A stretch of 64,000 bases of DNA, taken from positions 1,302,001-1,366,000 of the forward strand of contig NZ_CP026604.1 of NCBI RefSeq assembly GCF_003063625.1. The letters run 5' to 3'. This stretch comes from Saccharobesus litoralis (lineage in GTDB: Bacteria > Pseudomonadota > Gammaproteobacteria > Enterobacterales > Alteromonadaceae). Of this stretch, positions 53,534-61,590 are shown piece by piece. The notes under the pieces were generated by a model. The model made no database searches. It saw only the letters and a program-made list of their open reading frames with translations, and was not told the origin of the DNA. Each line of letters opens with the position of its first letter. Position 1 is the stretch's first letter. The translations under genes and the position numbers were made by a program.

Positions 53534-54742
53534 TTACCTTGTAATTCGACTCGCTGCAGCGTTCAAAGATTTAGCAACACTTTGGTCTTTAACCATCACC
53601 TCATATAAAGCCGTATCCATATGCGTCCAGTAGCGGGACATTTTGGGAATATTTGGCATTGGCTCGCCGTTGTCCCACACTTGACTGGCCGCAGCGAGTT
53701 TTTTATTTCCTTTAGCAAGTTGCTTCATAAATGTTTTGTTAGCAACGGCTCCCATGTCTTTATCGTCGTTTATTAATTTTAAACCCGACGGCTGGGTGAA
53801 GTATTGTTCGATAAATTGACTTGCCAATACTTGGTTAGGTGAAGACGGGTTTAGCATCGCAGATAACACACCAATGAATACTTTGGGTGTACCAGATTTT
53901 ACTTTTGGTAGATTACCGATCAGCAAATCTATACCGGCTTTTTCATAATCGCCCCAAGACCAAGGTCCATTAACAATACAAGCGACTTGGCCTTGCTTAA
54001 ACGCGTTATCGACTACCCCGTAATCCACTTTCTTCGGTAATAAATTTTTGTCTAATAAACGTTTGATCGCGGTAACACCGGTGATAGCGCCTCGATTGTT
54101 CGCGCCAGTGACAGCAGGGTTATAACTACCATTGCTAAACTGAAATGTGAATCCCCCCTCAGAGGTGACAAAGCCATAGCTAAAGTAGTTATTCATATAA
54201 TCCCAGATAAGTGGTTTTTTACCCAGCTTACGTAAACGGGGAATATCTTGTTCAACAGCGGCTAAAGTCTCGTAGGGTTTTGCCACCAAATCAGCATTAC
54301 AGATTTGCGTAACGCCCTCTACCGCTATTGGGTAACCATAAAGCTTGCCATCGTAACTCACCGCATTCCAGTAATTACTATTAACTGAGTTGAGGGTTGA
54401 TTGACTTGGTTTGACTTGTGCGATTAGCCCAGCTTGAGCTAATTCGCCGACTCTATCGTGCGTGCGCAAAAAAATATCGGGGCCACGCTTTAACACAACT
54501 TGGCGGTTATAATCGCGAGTCGCTTGGTCGTCTTCTTTGTTTTCAGGCACAACAACGGTGACTTTAATACCGGTTTCTTTTTCAAAGCGCTGCGCTAATT
54601 TTTTAAAACCATCATTGCCAAAATCGTCTGGTTTAGTCCATATCACCAACTCATCTTTAACCCAAGCATTGGCAAATGGTGCAACAAGGAAACTCGCAGT
54701 AAGTAAACTGATTGTGCATATTTTACGGAACATGGTATTCAT
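53534..54742 (-). CDS. MalE-like sugar-binding periplasmic protein (no permease nearby)
   Basis: 402 residues from ATG 54742 (MNTMFRKICTISL), supported by GGGAAA upstream; the frame is open 51 codons further into the neighbouring gene. The signal peptide ends APFANA. It belongs to the maltose-binding family: LVIWTKPDDFGNDGFKKLAQRF, FEKETGIKVTVVVPE, GPDIFLRTHDRVGELAQAGL, YGYPIAVEGVTQICNADL, ACIVNGPWSWGDYEKAGID and VFIGVLSAMLNPSS. It probably binds maltodextrin-like or galactan oligosaccharides. It is 16 bp downstream of a chemoreceptor gene and no ABC permease or ATPase is in the window, so it may serve sensing rather than transport. Confidence 0.88.
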   Translation of the reverse strand: MNTMFRKICTISLLTASFLVAPFANAWVKDELVIWTKPDDFGNDGFKKLAQRFEKETGIKVTVVVPENKEDDQATRDYNRQVVLKRGPDIFLRTHDRVGELAQAGLIAQVKPSQSTLNSVNSNYWNAVSYDGKLYGYPIAVEGVTQICNADLVAKPYETLAAVEQDIPRLRKLGKKPLIWDYMNNYFSYGFVTSEGGFTFQFSNGSYNPAVTGANNRGAITGVTAIKRLLDKNLLPKKVDYGVVDNAFKQGQVACIVNGPWSWGDYEKAGIDLLIGNLPKVKSGTPKVFIGVLSAMLNPSSPNQVLASQFIEQYFTQPSGLKLINDDKDMGAVANKTFMKQLAKGNKKLAAASQVWDNGEPMPNIPKMSRYWTHMDTALYEVMVKDQSVAKSLNAAASRITR

Positions 54743-54758
54743 TAAAGTCGTTTCCCAG

Positions 54759-56474
54759 TTACGAATGGAAGATTGAAATAGCAGAGTGTAAAGCATGGCC
54801 TTGTTGTGACATGCGTTGACCACCTTGTTGATTTTCATTGGCCACTTGCAGTAAATCATATGACGCGTCAGACAAATTTGATACTTGGTTGGCAATTTCT
54901 GCCGATGCCACTGATTGTTGGTCTGCTGCCGTTGCTATCAACTGGGTTAAATCCATTATGTCGGTCAATGATTGGCAAATATCTTCAATGGCTTTATTGG
55001 TTTCTTGCGCGCGCGACACACTTTCTGAACTGGCTTCAATCGAAGATTGCATTGAATCAACCACTAACGATGTCTTTGACTGTAAGCTTTCAATCGTTTT
55101 ACGGATCTCAACCGTGCTGTCTTGGGTTCGACTGGCTAACGAGCGAACTTCATCAGCCACAACAGCAAAGCCTCGGCCTTGCTCGCCAGCCCGTGCCGCT
55201 TCAATCGCAGCATTTAACGCCAGTAAATTAGTTTGTTCAGCAATGCCTTCTATCACTTCTAAAATACCGCTGATACTCGATACATCATGAGCAAGCTCAT
55301 TAACACTGCGTTGCGAGCTATGTAATTGATCACTTAAATGTTGAATGTTGCGAATACTGGCGTTAACCACATCCGAACCATTTTGACCAATTTGATTCGC
55401 TTGCTGGGTTGTCGTGGCTGTCACGGCAGCATTCTTTGCCACTTCTTCGGCGGAAGCCGACATCTCAGTAACAGAAGCCGAAGCCGCTTCAAGCGATTGG
55501 CGCTGATTACCGATAAGTTGGTTTAAGTCATCACTACGTTGACTCATCTGGGTTATTTCAGTGCCGACACTGATTTCCGTTTGAGTGACTTGCTGAACGA
55601 CTTGCTGAAAGGTCGCCATCATAGCGTCAACGTCGTTGGCAATAAGCCCCAACTCATCTTGTTCTTGGCGGTTAATACGGATAGCTAAATCTTTACTTTG
55701 GCTAATTTCGGCCAGTTTAGATACCACTTGTTTGGTGGCTTTACGCAGCGTGCGAGTAAACGAGATAACCACGACAGTAGAAATACCAATTAGAATAACA
55801 CTCACTATAACCACTAACTGACTGACGGTGTCTGCTTCTTCGTCTATGGTTTCAACCCCTTTATTTACTGCTTGCGCACTCTTATTCACTTCGTTGATAT
55901 TAGTTACCACATTGGCAACATTGGCCGTTACTTGGTCAGTACTTTGTCGGCTTAACTTATCCAGTGTTTGAGAAACAATACTAATTTGATTACGTAAACC
56001 AACCGCCATGTCACCCGCGATAGCTGATAAATCATTTAATAAGAACTGGTTCATTTGATTGCCGTAAATACGCGAAGCCCAAAGCGCATCCTCGATAGCA
56101 GGCATATCATTTGATAATTCGGGGAATTTGTTTAAAAAGCTGATGACTTTAGGTGACAGCGCATCCATTTGACTATTCGCCCGCACTAAATCACTGGTTG
56201 TTAAGGTTAAACTAGCATTGGCAAAAGCATATTGCACAAGCGCTAGTTCTTGTTTTAGCTCTGCTACTTGGTTCATCAATGTAAGCGCTGGCGCTATTTT
56301 ACTCGCGTTATCCTGTAACTGGATAACCTGTTGGCTTTGCTTACTAACCTGAATTTTCTGTTCTTCAGCTATATTGGCCACGCCAGTGGTCGAGGTAAAA
56401 ATAAAAGTTAAGCTACCAATAACCAGCAAACCAATGATGACCATCGAAACTATGAGTTTCTGTTGTAAGTTCAT
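54759..56474 (-). CDS. Methyl-accepting chemotaxis protein
   Basis: 571 residues. Membrane helix at about 7-29, periplasmic helical sensor (about 30-220), second helix at about 222-245, HAMP (about 246-300), then the coiled-coil signalling domain with the highly conserved hairpin tip [35 protein letters not shown]. The sensor has no CACHE or PAS signature; its helical make-up resembles four-helix-bundle or HBM sensors, which can be contacted by binding proteins. It is first of an operon with the MalE-like protein, so indirect sensing of a sugar is likely. A LacI-type operator (56559-56568) lies upstream; AAAGG precedes the ATG. Confidence 0.93.
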   Translation of the reverse strand: MNLQQKLIVSMVIIGLLVIGSLTFIFTSTTGVANIAEEQKIQVSKQSQQVIQLQDNASKIAPALTLMNQVAELKQELALVQYAFANASLTLTTSDLVRANSQMDALSPKVISFLNKFPELSNDMPAIEDALWASRIYGNQMNQFLLNDLSAIAGDMAVGLRNQISIVSQTLDKLSRQSTDQVTANVANVVTNINEVNKSAQAVNKGVETIDEEADTVSQLVVIVSVILIGISTVVVISFTRTLRKATKQVVSKLAEISQSKDLAIRINRQEQDELGLIANDVDAMMATFQQVVQQVTQTEISVGTEITQMSQRSDDLNQLIGNQRQSLEAASASVTEMSASAEEVAKNAAVTATTTQQANQIGQNGSDVVNASIRNIQHLSDQLHSSQRSVNELAHDVSSISGILEVIEGIAEQTNLLALNAAIEAARAGEQGRGFAVVADEVRSLASRTQDSTVEIRKTIESLQSKTSLVVDSMQSSIEASSESVSRAQETNKAIEDICQSLTDIMDLTQLIATAADQQSVASAEIANQVSNLSDASYDLLQVANENQQGGQRMSQQGHALHSAISIFHS

Positions 56475-56558
56475 ATAAAGCCTTTAGGTGTTCTAACTAG
56501 AACTTTAGTTTTTAATGTGTCTAACTAAGCGGTAATGATGTAGCAGGAGATTAAAATA

Positions 56559-56568
56559 CAAGCGCTTG
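56559..56568. promoter_or_regulatory. LacI-type operator candidate upstream of the chemoreceptor operon
   Basis: Perfect palindrome CAAGCGCTTG, identical to 3935-3944 upstream of the carrageenase, 85 bp before the chemoreceptor ATG. Confidence 0.5.
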
Positions 56569-56790
56569 ATTTGCTTAAGCCTTAAAGATGAAAACGTCCA
56601 CTATACATACCTAAGATAAGTATATTCCAAAGTTAAAAAAGTGTTAGTTTATTGTTGATTAAGGTAGGAGGTGGGTTGAAAACCGACAAATGATATGTAG
56701 TCGATCCTATCTGACGTTTAGAGTTAGGCAAACGAACAAACAGCCATAGGCACAAAGCGGTCATAAATAAATTAAGGAAATATTAACCGT

Positions 56791-56833
56791 AGGTCGTCTT
56801 GAGCGAAGCGAACCACGACACGACCATGTTGCA
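56791..56833. repeat. Inverted copy of the 9.8 kb repeat end
   Basis: AGGTCGTCTTGAGCGAAGCG through CGACCATGTTGCAA; its reverse complement matches the distal end of 9643-9838 with few differences. It lies in the gene-free stretch 56569-56941, where I see nothing else. Confidence 0.65.
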
Positions 56834-56941
56834 AATTTAAGCCTATCAAATAGACGTTGCAGAACTTGAAAAGAATATAATTGATATAAAATGGTTAATA
56901 AAAAATGCTCCACGTGGAACATATTCAATAAAATCATAAGC

Positions 56942-56980
56942 TTAGCTTCAAAAACTAAATATCATCTTTTTTGAAGCTAA
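56942..56980 (-). terminator. Terminator after the SapC-family gene
   Basis: A 13-bp stem (TTAGCTTCAAAAA with TTTTTGAAGCTAA) just beyond the SapC gene stop at 56990. Confidence 0.8.
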
Positions 56981-56989
56981 ACCTGCTGT

Positions 56990-57712
56990 TTATTGCGCTT
57001 TATTTCTCTCGTTTGCCCATTGCACTAACTTATCTAAATGCGTTGCGGTAATCAGGAGCAAATGACAAATTTGCAGCACACCTGTTTTATGGCAAGTCTC
57101 CAACGCCTCGCCAGTCAACGTATTTAAATTCTCGGCTTTGACAGAATATAAGCCACCTAAAACAGGTTGCTCTTGGCCTTCAAACTTAATGTTAAGTTCT
57201 ACCGGTTCAATCAAATCATACTGCGCAGCCGTTTGTAGGATTTTTTGAGTCTGCTGAGAGCTAGAGATTAATTGCGAAAACATAGTTTGAATACGCTGTA
57301 AGTAATCAGTTGGTGCGCCATTATCTGTAAATAATCGCTCGCCAGTTTGATTATTAATTTGTGGGCTATTCATATCTAACGCAAATGTCGCTTTTTGCGG
57401 GTCGTTTTCGTCTTGGGCTAATTGAATGGGTCTACGTAAAATCTCCATCGGCAAATATTTAGCCCGCCATGAGTTATCTTGTAGATACAAATTTTCACCG
57501 GATTTTAAACCGAATAAAGCACTAAGCTGAAACAGCCCTGAATGGTTATTTTTAGTAATAAAGATAGGATATTCATGGACTAAATTGGCTAACTCAGCCA
57601 CAGTCACTACACAAGAGTTAACGTGATTATTGGGTGTATCATAATGCGTGGTATCAATATAAATTTGTGAATGTTTTTTCGGGTCTAGTTGTTCTGGTTT
57701 TAAATCTGTCAT
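56990..57712 (-). CDS. SapC-family protein
   Basis: 240 residues with SapC-family (PF07277) landmarks: VVTVAELANLVHEYPIFITK, HSGLFQLSALFGLKSGENLY and WRAKYLPMEILRRPI. No signal peptide. It lies 12 bp downstream of the tryptophan-halogenase-like gene with a strong AGGAG site, so the two are co-translated. SapC/halogenase pairs frequently accompany TonB receptors in Alteromonadales and Caulobacterales, but the joint function is not known to me. The family name refers to an S-layer-associated protein and should not be taken as function. Confidence 0.85.
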   Translation of the reverse strand: MTDLKPEQLDPKKHSQIYIDTTHYDTPNNHVNSCVVTVAELANLVHEYPIFITKNNHSGLFQLSALFGLKSGENLYLQDNSWRAKYLPMEILRRPIQLAQDENDPQKATFALDMNSPQINNQTGERLFTDNGAPTDYLQRIQTMFSQLISSSQQTQKILQTAAQYDLIEPVELNIKFEGQEQPVLGGLYSVKAENLNTLTGEALETCHKTGVLQICHLLLITATHLDKLVQWANERNKAQ

Positions 57713-57724
57713 AACGTCTCCTAT

Positions 57725-59269
57725 CTAAATTTTTGCAAAGCCAAATTTCTGAACCTTATTAAGCAGCTCTCTATTTGAAGGTAATGTGGAAAGTAATTGT
57801 TGGGTTTTGAGTTGGTTTTGCTGAAGCTGTTGCTCAATGTATTGCATATGACTTGCCTCAACGTTTTGCAATAACTTGCTGCGATAGCTCGAGCCATACA
57901 ACACAAATTGATAACTCGCCGCTTGAAATAATTCACCAGTCGCGTCAAAGTCAGTCAATTTCGGCACATCATGCTGCCATAAAGTAAGCAAATCTTGTAA
58001 TCGCGAAGGAATAGACTCTGCTGCTCTATTATCTTGCCAAAATGCCGATTGGCGTTCACTCAGCACATAATGTAATTTTAAAAATTCAATCGCACGACTC
58101 CAGCGATAAGCAAACTTGTCGTTAAATCGTTGTGCTCTGATGGGCATATCCGCCTGCGTATTCGGTAATTGTTCTGCTAACATATTGGCTGACAATTCCA
58201 CGAGTACTAAAGCTGAGGCTTCTAACGGTTCTAAAAAGCCTGCGGATAACCCGATAGCAACACAGTTTTTATGCCAAAAATGTTTTCGATGACCGGCTCT
58301 AAAACTGATTTTTCTGATCGTGTCGGGATCAAATGTGCCGCCAGATTGTTTAATGTAGTGTTCCAGCGTTTTAATGGCTTTATCTTCATCCATGTGCTGA
58401 CTAGAAAATACATGCCCCACTCCACGTCGAGTCGGTAAGCCAATGTCCCAAATCCACCCTGCATCCTGCGCTGTAGATTGCGTGTAAGACTTTATTGGCG
58501 CGTCATCCGTTGGATAAGCGACTTGCGCTGCTAACGCGGTATCGGCAAATAGCACATCGTTAACATCGACAAATTCGACATTCAGCGCCTTACCTAACAA
58601 GAGAGACTTAAACCCTGTGCAATCTACGAATAAATCTGCAGCTAATACACCATATTCTTTTAAACTAATGGATTCGATATTGCCATTAGTCGCCAACGTA
58701 ACGTCGGTCACGTCATCAACACAGTGGCGTACACCCAACTTAGCGATACAATGTTTTTGTAAAAATGTTGAAAATGCGCCGGCATTTAAGTGATAGCCAT
58801 AATGAGCGTAGTTCGCATACTCTGGCGTAGTAATGGTTTTAGGCGCTAACCCTGCTTCACAAATATCAAATTGGGATGAAAATTGTTGAGCGTAAGCCGT
58901 ACCGCTAGCAGTATTTAACCAATAAGTTGGACACAAGCCTTCAAAGGCACCGTTAGGTATATCAAACGGATGATAGTAAAAATCGCCAGACTCTGTCCCC
59001 CAGTTAACAAATTTTGAGCCTTGCTTAAACGAAACTTCGCAGTGTCGAAGAAAGTCTGTCTCTGATATGCCCATGGCTTTTAACGTAGTTACCATGGTTG
59101 GCCAAGTTCCTTCACCAACCCCAACAGTCGGCACGTTAGCAGACTCACATAACGTAATTGATAATTGACCAGCTTGAATTCTAGACTGAAATTGCGCAGC
59201 TAAAATACCTGCGGTGAGCCATCCAGCCGTACCACCACCCACAATCACTAAAGATTTAACCATCGACAT
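57725..59269 (-). CDS. Flavin-dependent tryptophan-halogenase-family protein
   Basis: 514 residues of PF04820 type. The FAD-binding GGGTAGW stands at the N-terminus (VIVGGGTAGWLTAGILA), followed by VGVGEGTWPTM and the candidate catalytic-lysine region EVSFKQGSKFVNW. The WxWxIP signature reads WIWDIGLPTRRG, with Pro replaced by Gly, and GFLEPLEAS is retained. Such receptor-linked members probably do not halogenate tryptophan; their substrate is unknown. A terminator-like hairpin stands between it and the lipoprotein gene upstream (125 bp), and SapC follows after 12 bp. Confidence 0.88.
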   Translation of the reverse strand: MSMVKSLVIVGGGTAGWLTAGILAAQFQSRIQAGQLSITLCESANVPTVGVGEGTWPTMVTTLKAMGISETDFLRHCEVSFKQGSKFVNWGTESGDFYYHPFDIPNGAFEGLCPTYWLNTASGTAYAQQFSSQFDICEAGLAPKTITTPEYANYAHYGYHLNAGAFSTFLQKHCIAKLGVRHCVDDVTDVTLATNGNIESISLKEYGVLAADLFVDCTGFKSLLLGKALNVEFVDVNDVLFADTALAAQVAYPTDDAPIKSYTQSTAQDAGWIWDIGLPTRRGVGHVFSSQHMDEDKAIKTLEHYIKQSGGTFDPDTIRKISFRAGHRKHFWHKNCVAIGLSAGFLEPLEASALVLVELSANMLAEQLPNTQADMPIRAQRFNDKFAYRWSRAIEFLKLHYVLSERQSAFWQDNRAAESIPSRLQDLLTLWQHDVPKLTDFDATGELFQAASYQFVLYGSSYRSKLLQNVEASHMQYIEQQLQQNQLKTQQLLSTLPSNRELLNKVQKFGFAKI

Positions 59270-59348
59270 TTTCTTTAATTTCCAAATACTTAAGCTCTAA
59301 GCTTAGAACAAAGATAGCGCTTGTAAGCCTTTTTTTATACTAAAAATA

Positions 59349-59373
59349 AAAAGCCCCGCGATTGCAGGGCTTT
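59349..59373 (-). terminator. Internal terminator between the lipoprotein and halogenase genes
   Basis: On the minus strand AAAGCCCTGCAATCGCGGGGCTTT is followed by a T-run: a convincing terminator 22 bp after the lipoprotein stop. Halogenase and SapC would then need read-through or their own promoter in 59270-59348. Confidence 0.75.
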
Positions 59374-59394
59374 AGGCTAATGACACAGTGTCGT

Positions 59395-61521
59395 TTACTT
59401 CACTTGAATTAACTTCACGTTATCAATAATTAACTCACCAATACCGTTCCATGAGCTTGGGCTAAAGGAAATACGTACTCCTTTAGTCGCCCAATCATTA
59501 ACATTATTGAATGAGTCTGGGTCGATAAACCGTTCAACCTTAGTCACGCCACCAAGAGTTTGCTTCAAGAAGTTACGACCACGAGGGAACGCTTTAGAAG
59601 CAATTGGGTCACCAAGAACCGCCGCGGTTCCATCTGCCGTTTCCAAATCCATACGAATTGGGCTTTGACTACCAGCAGGTGCGTCATAAGCAGTTAACCT
59701 AACATCGACAGATAAAATATATTGTTTGCCATTTTCGATAGTACCAGCTGGTAAGGTTAAGTTTGCCCCCCAAGCGGATAACACCCCAGAAGTTGTTCCG
59801 GAAAGGACTAAGTTAGCATCAGTCGTTACAGCAATAGAACCGGTCCAGTTACCAACTGTGCCACCTTCAAAGTCAATACTATCTGTAATTGGTTTGTCAT
59901 TACTATCTTTAACAATAGCTAAGTTATTCAAACTTTCAGTTGAATATCGACCCGCAAATACCGAATCAACTTCTTTGGCTGAACTGGTAAATTTGATCTC
60001 AAACGTAGAATTACCATTCGCATTAGCGCTAAATGAACTGACTTGGTGTTTATAATCATTCCAATCTTGCCCAACATTGGCAGAGTCGAATGACGGATGG
60101 AAGTTATAGTCTTTAGTATAACTATCTACCGTAGTTGAAAAGCCACCTTGACCCCAAGTGTTGGCTGGTACATTAGAACGGTCAGTGGTTTTTACGTAAT
60201 AACTGCCACCCGCTTGTACCGCAAATTTGGTTTCTGCTGTTGTTTCAGCCGTTGAAACCAACATGTTACCACCTTGCCAAGCGTCGCCAACGGTTTGGAC
60301 GTTAACTAAAGTATTGTCACTTACTGTCCAATTAGTTAAATCGCCAGTTTCAAAGTCACCGTTAGAAATTAAATTAGCTGGCGCTTCTTTAGTGACCGTA
60401 ACTTTAAATTCAGCATCCATTGTATTGCCACCGGCTGTTTCACCAGAAGCTGGGCCATCATCAACACCAAAGGTGTAAGTAAAGGTTTTAGTTTCACCGT
60501 CTTGCAAGTGAGCGTAAAAATCAACCGGATCAACCGCTAATACAGAGCCTTGCGTTTTGTTGAACGCAAACTTAGGTGCATCACCAACCGGTTTAATATC
60601 AGATAAGTCGATATTGATGTCATCACCGTTACGGTCATTGAAATAAACACCAGAATCTAACTCAACTTTTTGGATTGGATCGTTAGTCGTTACCGTTGCT
60701 TCGTATACAGCTACAACTTGTGGTGCTTCACGCGGTACTCGATGATCTTGCACGGTTACAGTTGCTGTGCGCATTTCACTATTCCAACCATCGGTTACAT
60801 ACCAAGTGAAAACAACATCAGCCGATGCACCTGGTGCTATATTTAACGCTGCAGCCGTTGCCTGAACGTCTAGGGTAATAACGTCGCCAGAACGTGAGTA
60901 AACTGCCTTGTCATTGTTCACGGTAACCGTTTTATCGCCGCTTAAATCCAATGTTACCGTATCGCCGTCACCGTCTGTGACATTCGACAACAAATTAACC
61001 TCACCAGCAGTATCTAGCGTAGTAAAAGACTGTAAAATATTTTCAAACTCTGGTTTGAAGTCTTCACCGTTGACTGTTAGTGTCATTTTTCGATTAACAG
61101 AGTCACGGCCGTCTGAAATATCATAGCTATAGGTAGCCGTATATGTTTGCCCAGTATGTAATTCATCAGCAAACACTGATGGAGTTACCTTCACCATTAC
61201 ACCGTTAGTCAATACAAAGCCATCAGCGTTAATATCAACTTCATTACCATTTTCGTCGGTATAAGCAACAGAAAGGTTTTCAATTTTAATAAAGTCTCCA
61301 TCACTATCTACTGCAATACCTGCACCGGTTTCACCACCTTCAGGTGAGCCCAATAAATGATAAAAAGCAAATTCATTTTTTTCACCGATGCTTACGGCAA
61401 TATCGCCTCCATGTTGAGGGGCAGCGTTTTCAACTTTTTGTGAAGGAGTGTAATCTTCAGAACACCCCGCTAGCGTCATTGCAATAGCGCCAGCCAATAG
61501 AGTATTGTTAAATTTTTTCAT
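59395..61521 (-). CDS. Ig/cadherin-like surface lipoprotein paired with a TonB receptor
   Basis: 708 residues, lipobox LAGC (Cys20). The first 400 residues contain three cadherin/Ig-like modules with calcium-type motifs (NVTDGDGDTVTLDLSGD, YFNDRNGDDINIDL, DSDGDFIKIENL). Residues about 400-560 and 560-708 are two beta-sandwich, carbohydrate-binding-like domains (NLISNGDFETGDLTNWTVSD, ending IIDNVKLIQVK). It lies 70 bp downstream of a TonB receptor, mirroring the receptor-lipoprotein pair at 10.6-17.3 kb, though the two lipoproteins are not close homologues by eye. A role in presenting glycans to the receptor is inferred. Confidence 0.75.
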   Translation of the reverse strand: MKKFNNTLLAGAIAMTLAGCSEDYTPSQKVENAAPQHGGDIAVSIGEKNEFAFYHLLGSPEGGETGAGIAVDSDGDFIKIENLSVAYTDENGNEVDINADGFVLTNGVMVKVTPSVFADELHTGQTYTATYSYDISDGRDSVNRKMTLTVNGEDFKPEFENILQSFTTLDTAGEVNLLSNVTDGDGDTVTLDLSGDKTVTVNNDKAVYSRSGDVITLDVQATAAALNIAPGASADVVFTWYVTDGWNSEMRTATVTVQDHRVPREAPQVVAVYEATVTTNDPIQKVELDSGVYFNDRNGDDINIDLSDIKPVGDAPKFAFNKTQGSVLAVDPVDFYAHLQDGETKTFTYTFGVDDGPASGETAGGNTMDAEFKVTVTKEAPANLISNGDFETGDLTNWTVSDNTLVNVQTVGDAWQGGNMLVSTAETTAETKFAVQAGGSYYVKTTDRSNVPANTWGQGGFSTTVDSYTKDYNFHPSFDSANVGQDWNDYKHQVSSFSANANGNSTFEIKFTSSAKEVDSVFAGRYSTESLNNLAIVKDSNDKPITDSIDFEGGTVGNWTGSIAVTTDANLVLSGTTSGVLSAWGANLTLPAGTIENGKQYILSVDVRLTAYDAPAGSQSPIRMDLETADGTAAVLGDPIASKAFPRGRNFLKQTLGGVTKVERFIDPDSFNNVNDWATKGVRISFSPSSWNGIGELIIDNVKLIQVK

Positions 61522-61551
61522 TTTAAATCACCAATAATTCTTGTCAGCATA

Positions 61552-61573
61552 GCAAGAAGGCTCCCCTTCTTGC
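61552..61573. promoter_or_regulatory. Intergenic hairpin between TonB receptor and lipoprotein genes
   Basis: Perfect 9-bp stem GCAAGAAGG with CCTTCTTGC around CTCC, no T-run. It could stabilise or differentially end the receptor transcript. Confidence 0.5.
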
Positions 61574-61590
61574 GTTTCAATAACCTAAAT

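Noticed and set aside
53534-54742. Component of a complete ABC sugar transporter
   Set aside because: No permease or ATPase genes are in the window; the chemoreceptor is the only operon partner.
54806-55290. Plus-strand frames of 141 and 150 aa
   Set aside because: Antisense to the conserved signalling domain of the chemoreceptor.
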